NCBI RefSeq assembly: GCF_000010785.1
Contig: NC_013799.1
Location: 124,001 to 188,000 of the forward strand
DNA length: 64,000 nucleotides
From: Hydrogenobacter thermophilus TK-6
GTDB taxonomy: Bacteria > Aquificota > Aquificia > Aquificales > Aquificaceae
Reading direction: 5' to 3'
Both the position numbers and the translations under genes were made by a program. A model generated the notes under the pieces. The model ran no database searches, had not been told where the DNA came from, and saw only the letters and a program-made list of their open reading frames with translations. Shown piece after piece: positions 50,925-63,043 of the stretch (position 1 is the stretch's first letter; the number at the start of each line of letters is the position of its first letter).

Positions 50925-52403
50925 ATGCCCTACACAGACCTTAGAGAATTTCTAAAGACTTTGGAAAGAGAGGGTGAGCTCGCCCGAATAAAGGAGCCTG
51001 TATCACCAATCTTGGAGATCTCCGAGGTCACCGACAGAGTTTCAAAAACTCCCGGAGGAGGTAAAGCTCTGCTTTTTGAAAAAGTAGAAGGCTACTCGGT
51101 GCCTGTGCTTACCAACATGCTGGGCTCAGAAAAGAGAATAAAGCTGGCTCTTGGCTATGAAAACTTAGAAGACATAGGCTGGAAGCTCTACAGACTTTTA
51201 AGACCCGAGATACCAAACACCTTTCTGGAAAAGCTCAAGCGCCTCCCGGAGCTAAAAAAGCTAAATGACTCTCTACCCAGAATTGTCAGAAAGGGACCGG
51301 TAAAGGAGAACATAATAAAAGAAAAAATCAATGTGCTGGACTTTCCCATACCCAAGTGCTGGCCCGAGGACGGGGGTAGGTACATCACCTTTGGACAGGT
51401 TATAACAAAGGACCCAGAGAGCGGTATAAGAAACGTGGGACTCTATAGGGTGCAGGTGCTTTCTCCTACGGAGCTTGCCCTCCACTGGCAGATACACAAG
51501 GACGGAAACCACCACTACTGGAAGGCAAAGAGGCTTGGTAAAAAGCTGGAGGTAGCCATAGCCATAGGAGGGGACCCGGTGCTTTCTTATGTAGCCTCCG
51601 CACCGCTCCCACCTGAAGTGGACGAATACCTCTTTGCAGGGCTCATAAGAGAAGAAGGTGTGGAGCTGGTAAAGGGCGAGACGGTGCAAGTAGAATACCC
51701 TGCGCACGCGGAGATAGCCATAGAGGGCTATGTGGACCCACAGGAGCCGCTTGTAGACGAAGGTCCTTTTGGAGACCACACGGGCTTTTACACACCCGTA
51801 GATAAGTATCCCAGAATGCACATAACCGCCATACTCCACAGAGACAACCCCATATACCTCTCCACGCTGGTGGGAAGACCACCTCAGGAGGACAAGTACA
51901 TAGGCTGGGCAACCGAGAGGATATTCCTGCCTCTTATCAAGTTCAACCTGCCTGAAGTGGTGGACTACCACCTGCCTGCGGAAGGGTGCTTCCACAACTT
52001 CTGCTTTGTTTCCATAAAAAAGCGCTATCCCGGGCATGCCTTTAAGGTGGCTTATGCGCTTTTAGGTCTTGGGCTTATGTCTCTGGAAAAGGTCATAGTG
52101 GTGTTTGACGAGTGGGTCAATGTCCACAACATGGAGGAGGTTCTGTGGGCTTGGGGCAACAACATGGACCCATCAAGGGATGTGCTTATACTAAAGGGTC
52201 CCATAGACGTGCTGGACCACTCTACCAGCCAGGTGGGAGTTGGGGGCAAGATGGTCATAGACGCCACCACCAAGTGGAAGGAGGAAGGATACACCAGAGA
52301 GTGGCCCAAGGTAATAGAAATGTCAAAGGAAGTAAAAGAAAAGATGGACAAGCTCTGGGACAGGATAAAATATCAGATATATGGAGACAATAGAGGAGCT
52401 TAA
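50925..52403 (+). CDS. ubiD: UbiD family (prenyl-FMN-dependent) decarboxylase
   Basis: The 492-residue protein matches UbiD: LREFLKTLEREGELARIKEPVSP at the start, NVGLYRVQVLSPTELALHWQIHKDGNHHY, and EGPFGDHTGFYTP with the conserved acid and Arg context. UbiD decarboxylates 4-hydroxy-3-polyprenylbenzoate in ubiquinone synthesis, or related aromatic acids; in Aquificales, which use modified menaquinones, the substrate is uncertain. UbiX is not in the window. The start closely follows a TAAATT -10-like box with no ribosome-binding site. Its end overlaps the globin gene by 23 bp. Confidence 0.9.
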   Translation: MPYTDLREFLKTLEREGELARIKEPVSPILEISEVTDRVSKTPGGGKALLFEKVEGYSVPVLTNMLGSEKRIKLALGYENLEDIGWKLYRLLRPEIPNTFLEKLKRLPELKKLNDSLPRIVRKGPVKENIIKEKINVLDFPIPKCWPEDGGRYITFGQVITKDPESGIRNVGLYRVQVLSPTELALHWQIHKDGNHHYWKAKRLGKKLEVAIAIGGDPVLSYVASAPLPPEVDEYLFAGLIREEGVELVKGETVQVEYPAHAEIAIEGYVDPQEPLVDEGPFGDHTGFYTPVDKYPRMHITAILHRDNPIYLSTLVGRPPQEDKYIGWATERIFLPLIKFNLPEVVDYHLPAEGCFHNFCFVSIKKRYPGHAFKVAYALLGLGLMSLEKVIVVFDEWVNVHNMEEVLWAWGNNMDPSRDVLILKGPIDVLDHSTSQVGVGGKMVIDATTKWKEEGYTREWPKVIEMSKEVKEKMDKLWDRIKYQIYGDNRGA

Positions 52404-53280
52404 GGTACATTACGGCTGGACGGAGGAAGACGAGGAAAACTTAGCCAAAGTCTCCTGGTTGGGAGAAAAGTACAAGGAGGACTTTATTGAGGAGTTCTAC
52501 AGATACCTTGAGAACTTTTCAGATACCAGCAAGTATTTACCTGATGAAGAGGTAAGGAAGAGACACAAGGAAAAGGTAAAGGGCTGGTTTGCTTCCCTCT
52601 TTACCTCCAAGTATGATGCTCAGTACCTGAGAAAGCTCTACAGAATAGGGGAGACACATGTGAGGATAGGCTTGCCACCTCACTATGTGCAAGCTTCCAT
52701 GAACTTTGTGAGGAATTACATAGCGGACAAACTTACAATGGAGATGGGCTCTACTCTAGAAGCCAACAGCATACTAAAATCCATAAACAAGGCGCTGGAC
52801 ATAAACCTTGATGTGATGATAAACTCCTTCAGAGAGGAAGAGCTAAGGCTTTACCTCGCATCTGGAAAGTATCAGAGGCTGCTCATTGAAAATGTAAGGA
52901 GAGTTTCATGGTTTTTTGACACCTTTATAATTCTCACCTTGGCAGTGGTAGGCGTTTTTCTCATTTTCTGGATAGTTTATGAGATAGGGCTTGTTCTGAA
53001 GGGTGATTTCCCTCTTGAGAGGGGTGGGCTTAGCATACTGGGTTCAGTGCTTGTGCTTTACGCCATATCGGAGCTTCTGGCGGAGGAGATAAAGCACATA
53101 AGAGGCTCCGCCCTGAGCCTGAAGGTCTTTGTAGGTGTTGCCCTTGCTGCGGTTATAAGAAAGATACTCATCATATCCCTCTCACCGGAAAAAGTTCAGG
53201 AGCTTATAACCCTCTCAGTGGTGACGCTGTCGCTTGGTGTAGTCTTCTGGCTCATTTACAGAGTGGAGTCAAAGCTCTGA
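52381..53280 (+). CDS. Membrane-anchored protoglobin (globin-coupled, PsiE-like transmembrane part)
   Basis: The 299-residue protein has an N-terminal protoglobin/globin-sensor domain (residues 1-160); His93 in GETHVRIGLPPHY is at the proximal haem-ligand position. After a linker, four hydrophobic helices (about 178-297) resemble the PsiE family. No kinase, cyclase or methyl-accepting domain is present. The haem could sense or bind O2 or NO. It overlaps ubiD, and its last 29 bp overlap antisense miaA. A TAAAAT box (52366-52371) inside the end of ubiD could give it its own short-leader transcript. Confidence 0.8.
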   Translation: METIEELKVHYGWTEEDEENLAKVSWLGEKYKEDFIEEFYRYLENFSDTSKYLPDEEVRKRHKEKVKGWFASLFTSKYDAQYLRKLYRIGETHVRIGLPPHYVQASMNFVRNYIADKLTMEMGSTLEANSILKSINKALDINLDVMINSFREEELRLYLASGKYQRLLIENVRRVSWFFDTFIILTLAVVGVFLIFWIVYEIGLVLKGDFPLERGGLSILGSVLVLYAISELLAEEIKHIRGSALSLKVFVGVALAAVIRKILIISLSPEKVQELITLSVVTLSLGVVFWLIYRVESKL

Positions 53281-54160
53281 CTATGTAGTCCGCACTTCCT
53301 TCTATGCCAAGTCTTTCCGCATCCACCTCTTCCCATCCCTGTCTTCTGAACCACCTTATCTGTCTTTTGGCGTACTCTTTAGTGTTCTTTATTATGCTTT
53401 CCACAGCCTCCTCAAGGCTTATAAGACCCTTCAGGTAGGGCAAAAGCTCCTTGTAGCCTATAGCCTGCGGAGAGGTAAGAAAACTCTCAAAACCCATATC
53501 CACCAGTCTCTTTACCTCTTCTACAAGACCATCCTTTATCATCTGGTGCACTCTCTCCTCTATTCTTCTGGAAAGGGTCTCCCAACTGCGCTTTATGTAA
53601 AAGGCTTTAAACTCTACCTTCGGTTTTCCCCAATGGTGGAAGGAAGAGAAAGGTTTCCCCGTTTGAATAAATACCTCTAAGGCTCTTACTATCCTTCTGC
53701 TGTCGTTGGGTGATATCTTCAAGGCATACCTTTTATCAATGGCTTTTAGCTTTTCATATAAGTAATGGCTCCCTTTTTCCTTTGCTATCCTGTAGAGCCT
53801 CTCTCTTAAAGACCAATCAGGTGGCGGAGATTCGTCTATACCATAAAGAAGCGCCTGTATGTATAGATATGTGCCTCCGCACACGATGGGCAATTTACCT
53901 CTACTCTCTATGTCCTCTATAGCTTTGCAAGATAGCTCCTCAAAGGTTTTTGCATCAAAAGTCTGCCCAGGATCAATTATGTCAATCATGTGATGTTTTA
54001 TCACCTTCATGCAATCCAGAGGTTTTGCAGTGCCTATGTCCATGTGTCTATACACGCTCATGGAATCGGCGCTTATTATTTCTCCATTTAGCACCTTTGC
54101 AACTTGGCAGGCTATAAAAGACTTACCGCTGGCTGTAGGTCCGCCTATTAGCAGTATCAT
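53252..54160 (-). CDS. miaA: tRNA dimethylallyltransferase (MiaA)
   Basis: The 302-residue enzyme prenylates A37 of tRNAs reading UNN codons. It has the P-loop LIGGPTASGKSFIACQVA, DSMSVYRHMDIGTAKP, HHMIDIIDP, and the late SPQAIGYKELLPYL block. Sizes and motifs are normal. It is divergent from yebC with 28 bp between starts, and convergent and overlapping with the globin gene. Confidence 0.95.
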   Translation of the reverse strand: MILLIGGPTASGKSFIACQVAKVLNGEIISADSMSVYRHMDIGTAKPLDCMKVIKHHMIDIIDPGQTFDAKTFEELSCKAIEDIESRGKLPIVCGGTYLYIQALLYGIDESPPPDWSLRERLYRIAKEKGSHYLYEKLKAIDKRYALKISPNDSRRIVRALEVFIQTGKPFSSFHHWGKPKVEFKAFYIKRSWETLSRRIEERVHQMIKDGLVEEVKRLVDMGFESFLTSPQAIGYKELLPYLKGLISLEEAVESIIKNTKEYAKRQIRWFRRQGWEEVDAERLGIEGSADYIVRALTPLCK

Positions 54161-54174
54161 AACTTCAGTGGGGT

Positions 54175-54180
54175 TATAAT
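54175..54180 (+). promoter_or_regulatory. -10 box (TATAAT) just before yebC
   Basis: TATAAT ends 8 nt before the yebC ATG (54189), which predicts an almost leaderless transcript; no ribosome-binding site is visible. On the minus strand TATAAT at 54184-54179 could serve miaA, overlapping this box. Confidence 0.45.
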
Positions 54181-54188
54181 TATATCCT

Positions 54189-54938
54189 ATGGCGGGACAT
54201 AGTCATTGGGCACAGATAAAGCACAAAAAAGCCAAGGTAGATGCACAGAGGGGCAAGCTCTTTAGCAAAATCATAAGGGAGATCACCGTTGCAGTCAGAG
54301 AAGGGGGTCCAAACCCGGAAACCAACTCAAGACTCAGAACTGCCATAGAGAACGCAAGAAGGGTAAATATGCCTGCGGAAACCATAGAAAGAGCCATCAA
54401 AAAGGGTGCCGGTGAGCTGGGGGGTGAGTCTTACGAGGAGGTGCTATATGAGGGGTACGGTCCTGGCGGTGCTGCCATAATGGTGATGGCTACCACAGAC
54501 AACAGAAATAGAACAACTGCGGAAATAAGACATGTCTTTTCCAAACACGGTGGTAATCTTGGGTCTTCGGGTTGTGTATCTTACATGTTTGAAAGGGTTG
54601 GGTATATGGAAGTGCCAAAGGAGGGACTGTCAGAAGATGTGCTTTACGAAAAGGCTATAGAAGCAGGTGCAGAAGACATAGAAACGGGTGAAACCTCTTA
54701 TATAATTTACACAAAGCCCGAGATGTTTTACACGGTAAAAGACAGTCTCTTAAAGGAAAATATACCTGTTGAAAATGCAACCATAACATACAAACCTCTA
54801 AGCACAGTGCAGATAACTGACCCAGAAACTGCTAAAAAACTCATAAAACTTCTTGACGCCCTGGATGAGCTTGATGATGTACAGAACGTGATATCTAACT
54901 TTGATATACCGGAGGAGGTGCTGAGAGCGTCCGCATGA
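54189..54938 (+). CDS. yebC: YebC/PmpR family protein (TACO1 family)
   Basis: The 249-residue protein is a typical YebC: MAGHSHWAQIKHKKAKVDAQRGKLFSKI at the N-terminus and the central GGAAIMVMATTDNRNRTTAEIRHVFSKHGG. The family acts as transcription regulators or as factors relieving ribosome stalling; which role applies is not visible. It overlaps ridA by 4 bp. Confidence 0.95.
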   Translation: MAGHSHWAQIKHKKAKVDAQRGKLFSKIIREITVAVREGGPNPETNSRLRTAIENARRVNMPAETIERAIKKGAGELGGESYEEVLYEGYGPGGAAIMVMATTDNRNRTTAEIRHVFSKHGGNLGSSGCVSYMFERVGYMEVPKEGLSEDVLYEKAIEAGAEDIETGETSYIIYTKPEMFYTVKDSLLKENIPVENATITYKPLSTVQITDPETAKKLIKLLDALDELDDVQNVISNFDIPEEVLRASA

Positions 54939-55327
54939 AAAGTGTTTACACAGAAAAGGCTCCAAAACCTGTAGGTCCGTATTCTCAGGCGGTCATATGC
55001 GGTAGCTGGCTCTTTCTTTCAGGTCAGATAGGTATAGACCCACAGACGGGGCTTATTAAAGACACTTTTGAGGAGCAGGTAAGGCAGATTTTTGAAAATG
55101 TAGAAGGGATTTTAAAAACCGCAGGTGCGGACAAAAATAGCATAGCCAAGGTGGTGGTTTATCTAAAAGACCTTTCACTGTTTGCCACCTTTAATGCCCT
55201 TTATCAGGAGTTTTTAAAAGATGTTGAGGTAAAGCCAGCAAGGACTACCGTAGGCGTGAGTGAGCTTCCCTTAGGAGCCATGGTGGAGATAGATATCATC
55301 GCTGCCGTAAAGCAGGAAAGAGGATAA
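54935..55327 (+). CDS. ridA: RidA family reactive enamine/imine deaminase
   Basis: The 130-residue protein has the RidA blocks KAPKPVGPYSQAV and LFLSGQIGIDPQTG, with the substrate Arg in KPARTTVGVSELPLGAMVEID. It hydrolyses reactive 2-aminoacrylate-type intermediates from PLP enzymes. It overlaps the yebC stop by 4 bp (ATGA) and the antisense end of lysS by 32 bp. Confidence 0.93.
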   Translation: MKSVYTEKAPKPVGPYSQAVICGSWLFLSGQIGIDPQTGLIKDTFEEQVRQIFENVEGILKTAGADKNSIAKVVVYLKDLSLFATFNALYQEFLKDVEVKPARTTVGVSELPLGAMVEIDIIAAVKQERG

Positions 55328-56999
55328 CCTCCCTTATAGAGTCCACATCCGCAAGGAGCATCACTAATCTGTCTATACCTATGCCCTCTCCAGCAGTGGG
55401 GGGCATGCCATACTCCAAGGCGGTAATAAAGTCCTCGTCCATCTGCATAGCCTCCTCATCCCCCATCTCCTTCTCCTTTATCTGCTGTAAAAACCTATCT
55501 CTCTGTTCTATGGGATCGTTAAGTTCCGTGTAAGCGTTGGCTATCTCTTTTCCGGCTACAAAAAGCTCAAACCTTTCTACCAGGTCTTCATCTTCTCTGT
55601 GGGTTTTGGCAAGCGGTGAGAGCAGTTTGGGAAAGTCAATCACAAAAGCGGGACCTATAAGCTCGTCCTCCACCAGCACATCAAATATCTTGTCAAGAAG
55701 CTTAGCGTGAGTAAGCTCCTGTGCTTTGGGAATGCCCAGCTCGGCGGCAAGTTTTCTGACTTCTTTTTCGTGCCTTAAAAAGAAATCCTTGTCTTTGCCG
55801 GTTTTTTCCAAAAGAAGGTCAAAGTATCTGTATACTTTGTAAGGGGGGGTAAAGTCAAGGGTGTAGTTCTGATAGGTTATCTTAAGGCTTCCCACGAGTT
55901 TTTTAAGAAGGTGAGAGAAAAGCTCTTGGGTGAATTCCATGAGGTCCTTATAGTCCCAGTAAGCGCAGTAAAACTCCAGCATGGTAAATTCTGGATTGTG
56001 AGTGGTGTCCACGCCTTCGTTTCTGAAGTTCTTGCCAAGCTCGTAAACTCTGTTGAAGCCTCCAACAATAAGCCTCTTTAGGTAAAGTTCGGGTGCTATC
56101 CTTAGGTATAGGTTCTGTTCCAGGTAGTTGTGATATGTGATAAAAGGTTTGGCGTTGGCACCAGAGGCAATGTGTTGAAGGACTGGCGTTTCCGCCTCTA
56201 TAAATCCTCTCTCTTCAAGGAACTTTCTTATCTCCGAAAGGAGTTTACTTCTGAGCAGGGTTATTCTTCTTGCCTTTTCGTTGGATATAAGGTCCAGATA
56301 CCTCTGTCTGTAGCGAACTTCCACATCCTTTAGTCCGTGCCACTTTTCTGGTAAGGGATGGAGACTTTTGGCAAGCATTTTAAAGTCTTGAACCTCAACA
56401 GTTAATTCTCCAGTGCTGGTCCTGAAAAGCCTTCCCACAACTCCTATCACATCTCCCAGGTCAAAAAGGTCATCAAACACCTTAAACTTCTCATCTCCAA
56501 CTACATCCTTTTTTATGTATATCTGCACTTTTCCCGTCGCATCCTGAAGGTGTCCAAAGATGGCTTTGCCCATACTTCTGAGAGATACAAGTCTCCCAGC
56601 AAGTCTGACTTGATAAAAGTTGGGGTCAAAATCGTAAGCTTCTTTTAAACTCTTTATGTCTATCGCCTGATTATCAGAAGGTTCAGCATCCTTTAAAGTT
56701 AGCTTCCCTTCGTATCTTACCAGCTTACCCTTAAGGATGTACTCCTCTCCCTGATTCAAATTGTGCGCTGTGATAACGAGCATTTCAACACCTTCTTGGT
56801 CAGCAACTCTCACCAGAAAGCCTTCATCTATCTTGGATACCCTCTTGACTTTACCCTTTATACACACCTCCTCTCCCGATGGGTCTTTTTCAAACATCTG
56901 CCTTATATCCTCTATGAATCTATCTACCTCAAACTTGTGAGGATACGGATTGTCAAGTTCTTTCAATTTTTCAAGTTTTTTGAGTCTCTCCTGATCCAT
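55296..56999 (-). CDS. lysS: Lysyl-tRNA synthetase, class II
   Basis: The 567-residue enzyme has an OB-fold anticodon domain (about residues 50-190) and a class II catalytic core: motif 1 in the RSKLLSEIRKFLEERGFIEAETPVL region, motif 2 (FRNEGVDTTHNPEFTMLEFY) and motif 3 (GEGIGIDRLVMLLADV) near the C-terminus. It is longer than the common ~500-residue forms, mainly by a central insertion. It is divergent from atpG, from which it is separated by a symmetrical -10 element only a few bases from each start. Confidence 0.95.
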   Translation of the reverse strand: MDQERLKKLEKLKELDNPYPHKFEVDRFIEDIRQMFEKDPSGEEVCIKGKVKRVSKIDEGFLVRVADQEGVEMLVITAHNLNQGEEYILKGKLVRYEGKLTLKDAEPSDNQAIDIKSLKEAYDFDPNFYQVRLAGRLVSLRSMGKAIFGHLQDATGKVQIYIKKDVVGDEKFKVFDDLFDLGDVIGVVGRLFRTSTGELTVEVQDFKMLAKSLHPLPEKWHGLKDVEVRYRQRYLDLISNEKARRITLLRSKLLSEIRKFLEERGFIEAETPVLQHIASGANAKPFITYHNYLEQNLYLRIAPELYLKRLIVGGFNRVYELGKNFRNEGVDTTHNPEFTMLEFYCAYWDYKDLMEFTQELFSHLLKKLVGSLKITYQNYTLDFTPPYKVYRYFDLLLEKTGKDKDFFLRHEKEVRKLAAELGIPKAQELTHAKLLDKIFDVLVEDELIGPAFVIDFPKLLSPLAKTHREDEDLVERFELFVAGKEIANAYTELNDPIEQRDRFLQQIKEKEMGDEEAMQMDEDFITALEYGMPPTAGEGIGIDRLVMLLADVDSIREVILFPALRQR

Positions 57000-57008
57000 A
57001 GCTTTATC

Positions 57009-57031
57009 ATTATAGCAAAATGTGCTATAAT
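57009..57031. promoter_or_regulatory. Bidirectional symmetrical promoter between lysS and atpG
   Basis: ATTATAGCA (57009-57017) and TGCTATAAT (57023-57031) form a perfect 9-bp inverted repeat with a 5-bp centre. Each arm is an extended -10 box facing outward. Predicted starts fall about 3 nt before the lysS ATG and about 1 nt before the atpG ATG. There is no -35 consensus and no ribosome-binding site on either side. Confidence 0.6.
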
Positions 57032-57038
57032 TTTTTCC

Positions 57039-60116
<3,078 letters not shown>

Positions 60117-60117
60117 T

Positions 60118-60735
60118 TTACTTAAATCTGGAACACAGCTCCTCAAGCACCTGTGATATGTCAACGCCTCTTATGGTTAGAGCGAGGAGCATGTGATAGA
60201 GCATGTCAGAGAGCTCTGCCTTTATACTTTCCGGATCTCCGTTTTTTAGGGCTATAAGGCTTTCTACCGCTTCCTCTCCAAACTTTTGAAGGACTCTGTC
60301 TTCACCCTGCAAGAATAAACTGTAAGTGTAAGAGCCTTCCTTTTTCTCCTCTATTCTGCTCTTTATAACATCCTGAAGTCTTTGAAGCACCTCAAAAGGC
60401 AAGACCTTATTTGCTTTCTCTCCCCATATATCTCTAAAAAAACAGTTTCTCTCTCCCGTATGACATGCCACATCTTTCTCCTGATACACCATGTATATAA
60501 GAGCATCTTCATCGCAATCTACCCTGACCTCTACAACTCTTTGAAGCTCTCCTGAAGTCTCGCCCTTCTTCCAGATGGACCCTCTTGACCTTGAGTAGTA
60601 GTGAGCATAGCCGGTTTCAAGAGTCTTTTTCACAGCTTCCTCATTTGCCCAAGCAAACATCCGTACCTCACCCGTTCTGTAATCTTGAGCTATCACAGGA
60701 ATGAGCCCGTTTTGGTCAAACTTAAGGTTCATCAT
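60118..60735 (-). CDS. hisIE: Bifunctional phosphoribosyl-AMP cyclohydrolase / phosphoribosyl-ATP pyrophosphatase (HisIE)
   Basis: The 205-residue fusion carries steps two and three of histidine synthesis. The N-terminal HisI domain has [27 protein letters not shown] and the zinc Cys motifs ([17 protein letters not shown]). The C-terminal HisE domain (about 115-205) has [17 protein letters not shown] and [11 protein letters not shown]. No other his gene is adjacent. It follows a hypothetical gene by 4 bp and may begin at ATG 60735 or 60732. Confidence 0.94.
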   Translation of the reverse strand: MMNLKFDQNGLIPVIAQDYRTGEVRMFAWANEEAVKKTLETGYAHYYSRSRGSIWKKGETSGELQRVVEVRVDCDEDALIYMVYQEKDVACHTGERNCFFRDIWGEKANKVLPFEVLQRLQDVIKSRIEEKKEGSYTYSLFLQGEDRVLQKFGEEAVESLIALKNGDPESIKAELSDMLYHMLLALTIRGVDISQVLEELCSRFK

Positions 60736-60739
60736 AGCA

Positions 60740-61231
60740 TCACGCCATAGTTTCGTAAGATTTCTTCGCCATAAAAAGCTGATACTTTATGGCTCTTGAA
60801 ACCATGTCTATGGTTCTTATTATCTCCTCGGAAGAGAAAACATCCATCTCTGACCCCAGCCTCTCCATAAGGGATACAACGCTCTTTATCCTTGATATTA
60901 TCGGCTGGCTTTCCACCTTTATGTGTTCTATAAATATGGGGGAAGAGGCTTCTATATAAGGCAGCATAAAACCTGTCCAAGAGAGAGCTTCCGCAGTGAT
61001 CATGGTTGCATACTCTCTTGTGTAGTCATCAGATGTATCCTGAAGAGCATTTATTATCTCCAATGTAATATCCAGCATCTCCATGTGAGTGTATAACATA
61101 TCAATAGCTGTGGATACAGACAGTTTAGCTTTTTTATCCTCTGTAAGCAGCATTAGGCTTGCCAATTTTTGCTGAGCTGTAATGAGCTCCTCAAGCCTCT
61201 CTATGAGCATGCGTAAGGGAATGTCTCTCAT
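60740..61231 (-). CDS. Helical protein of unknown function between hslU and hisIE
   Basis: The 163-residue protein is predicted to be almost entirely alpha-helical, without membrane helices, cysteines or known motifs. Its ATG overlaps the hslU stop by 4 bp (ATGA) and it ends 4 bp before hisIE, which shows a real operonic gene. I do not recognise a family. Expression with hslU is the only functional hint. Confidence 0.75.
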   Translation of the reverse strand: MRDIPLRMLIERLEELITAQQKLASLMLLTEDKKAKLSVSTAIDMLYTHMEMLDITLEIINALQDTSDDYTREYATMITAEALSWTGFMLPYIEASSPIFIEHIKVESQPIISRIKSVVSLMERLGSEMDVFSSEEIIRTIDMVSRAIKYQLFMAKKSYETMA

Positions 61232-62580
61232 AGTATATACCTGGAAAGCTCAACATCTCTTACTATGTTTTCCAGCTTTGCCCTGACGAACTTGGTATCT
61301 ATTATGATGTGCTGTCCTTCCATTTCTGGTGCGTTAAAGGATATGTCTTCAAGGAGCTTTTCCATGACTGTGTGTAGGCGCCTGGCTCCTATGTTTTCCG
61401 TCTTTGTGTTAGCTTCTTCGGCTATTCTGGCTATCTCTTCTATAGCATCGTCCGTAAACTCTATTTCTACACCTTCTGTTTTTAAAAGCTCTATATACTG
61501 TTTCGTAAGAGCGTTTTTTGGCTCTTTTAAGATGCGCACAAAATCTTCTTTAGTGAGGGGGCTTAGCTCTACTCTTATGGGAAACCTTCCCTGAAGCTCC
61601 GGTATGAGGTCCGAAGGCTTTGCCATATGAAAGGCACCGGCTGCAATAAAGAGGATGTGGTCCGTTCTCACAGGTCCGTATTTGGTCTTGACAGTTGTGC
61701 CTTCCACTATGGGTAAAAGGTCTCTTTGCACACCTTCTCTCGAAACTCCGGGTCCTGCACCAGGAGTTTTCACCGCTATCTTGTCTATCTCGTCTATGAA
61801 TATTATTCCGAAGTTCTCAGCCCTCTGTATAGCATCACGGGATACCTCTTCCATATCTATGAGCTTTTCTGCCTCTTCTTGCTCAAGCAAAGATAGAGCT
61901 TCTTTTACTTTCACCTTTCTTCTTTTCCTTGTTGGCATCATGTTACCCAGCATGCTCTTTATCTGTTCCTCAAGCTCTTCAAGTCCCGGCGGTCCTGCGA
62001 TACCAATCATAGGCATCATCTTCTCCTGAAGGTCTATCTCTATAACCTTCTCATCCAGCTCACCACTTCTTAGCTTTTCCCTCATTAGCTCTCTTTTACC
62101 TGTGTCCTGCTGCTCCCTTACACCAAAGCTGAGCTGTTGAGGGACAAGATAGTCCAGTATTCTCTCTTCCGCAGCTCTTTTGGCTCTCTCTTTTACCTTC
62201 TGGATCTTTTCCTGCTTTACCATCTGGTAGGATACCTCTACCAGCTCCCTCACCATAGATTCTACATCTCTTCCCACATAACCTATCTCTGTATACTTGG
62301 TTGCCTCCACCTTTATAAAGGGTGCTTTTATAAGCTGAGCCAGTCTTCTGGCTATCTCTGTTTTGCCTACACCAGTAGGACCTATCATAAGTATGTTTTT
62401 GGGTGCTACCTCTTCCCTTATGTGCTGGGGAAGTTTTTGCCTTCTCCATCTGTTTCTGAGAGCTATGGCTACCGCCTTTTTTGCTTGCTCCTGACCGACT
62501 ATGTACTTGTCCAGCTCCTCTACGATCCTCTTGGGTGTTAATTCTTCCAGAAGGTCAGAAAGGGATTTCGTCATCATCAT
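61228..62580 (-). CDS. hslU: ATP-dependent protease ATPase subunit HslU (ClpY)
   Basis: The 450-residue AAA+ unfoldase has the N-terminal [33 protein letters not shown], Walker [16 protein letters not shown], the HslU-specific [22 protein letters not shown], Walker B in [12 protein letters not shown], and a C-terminus (VELSRYIL) that docks into HslV. The hslV partner is not in the window. It overlaps the preceding unknown gene by 26 bp. Confidence 0.96.
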   Translation of the reverse strand: MMMTKSLSDLLEELTPKRIVEELDKYIVGQEQAKKAVAIALRNRWRRQKLPQHIREEVAPKNILMIGPTGVGKTEIARRLAQLIKAPFIKVEATKYTEIGYVGRDVESMVRELVEVSYQMVKQEKIQKVKERAKRAAEERILDYLVPQQLSFGVREQQDTGKRELMREKLRSGELDEKVIEIDLQEKMMPMIGIAGPPGLEELEEQIKSMLGNMMPTRKRRKVKVKEALSLLEQEEAEKLIDMEEVSRDAIQRAENFGIIFIDEIDKIAVKTPGAGPGVSREGVQRDLLPIVEGTTVKTKYGPVRTDHILFIAAGAFHMAKPSDLIPELQGRFPIRVELSPLTKEDFVRILKEPKNALTKQYIELLKTEGVEIEFTDDAIEEIARIAEEANTKTENIGARRLHTVMEKLLEDISFNAPEMEGQHIIIDTKFVRAKLENIVRDVELSRYIL

Positions 62581-63022
62581 TAAATTCGCTCCTGGTTATC
62601 TCCTCTTCTGTTTCTCTCACTATCCTATCAAGGAAAAGGTCCAGGTCCTCAGGAAAAATTTCAAACTCAAAGCTCACAGGAAAAACTCTTTTTATCACAT
62701 CAATTGGTGGACTTCCTATGCCTATGGACGGTAATGTACTTTTGGGAACTCTTCTTGAGGCTTCCGTGTAAGCCATTCTGTATGCTGTCCTCAGAGCTGT
62801 TTCTATGTCGTTGAACCTTTCCACCTCGTCGCCAAACTCGTAAAGCACTATGTCGTAAGCGCTCTCTTTAAAAGCCTCCCAATCTTTTATGTCAGTTATA
62901 TACTTTCTACCTTCCCACTCTTTGGTGCTGACTACGCTCTCGTCAAGGAGCTTAAAAGACACTATGTAGTAATCTATAAGGTATCTGTCTGCATAAACAT
63001 CTGTGAAGAAGAAAAATTCCAT
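62555..63022 (-). CDS. Acidic protein of unknown function upstream of hslU
   Basis: The 155-residue protein begins [22 protein letters not shown] and is rich in Asp and Glu, with an acidic C-terminus ([10 protein letters not shown]). No known motif, signal or membrane helix is evident. I choose the ATG at 63022 because a TGCTATATT -10 box lies 9 nt before it; a longer start at 63043 overlaps the divergent tsaE start. It is coupled to hslU by a 26-bp overlap. Confidence 0.7.
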   Translation of the reverse strand: MEFFFFTDVYADRYLIDYYIVSFKLLDESVVSTKEWEGRKYITDIKDWEAFKESAYDIVLYEFGDEVERFNDIETALRTAYRMAYTEASRRVPKSTLPSIGIGSPPIDVIKRVFPVSFEFEIFPEDLDLFLDRIVRETEEEITRSEFNDDDEIPF

Positions 63023-63028
63023 AGTTTT

Positions 63029-63040
63029 TATAATATAGCA
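63029..63040. promoter_or_regulatory. Overlapping divergent -10 boxes between the acidic gene and tsaE
   Basis: On the plus strand TATAAT (63029-63034) is 9 nt before the tsaE ATG at 63044. On the minus strand TGCTATATT (63040-63032) is 9 nt before the ATG at 63022. The two -10 boxes share bases, so polymerase cannot occupy both at once. Neither gene has a ribosome-binding site. Confidence 0.55.
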
Positions 63041-63043
63041 CAC

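Noticed and set aside
56763-57038. A 92-residue N-terminal extension of AtpG
   Set aside because: It would be antisense to lysS, is Phe/Ile-rich without similarity to gamma subunits, and the conserved AtpG sequence starts exactly at the ATG at 57039.
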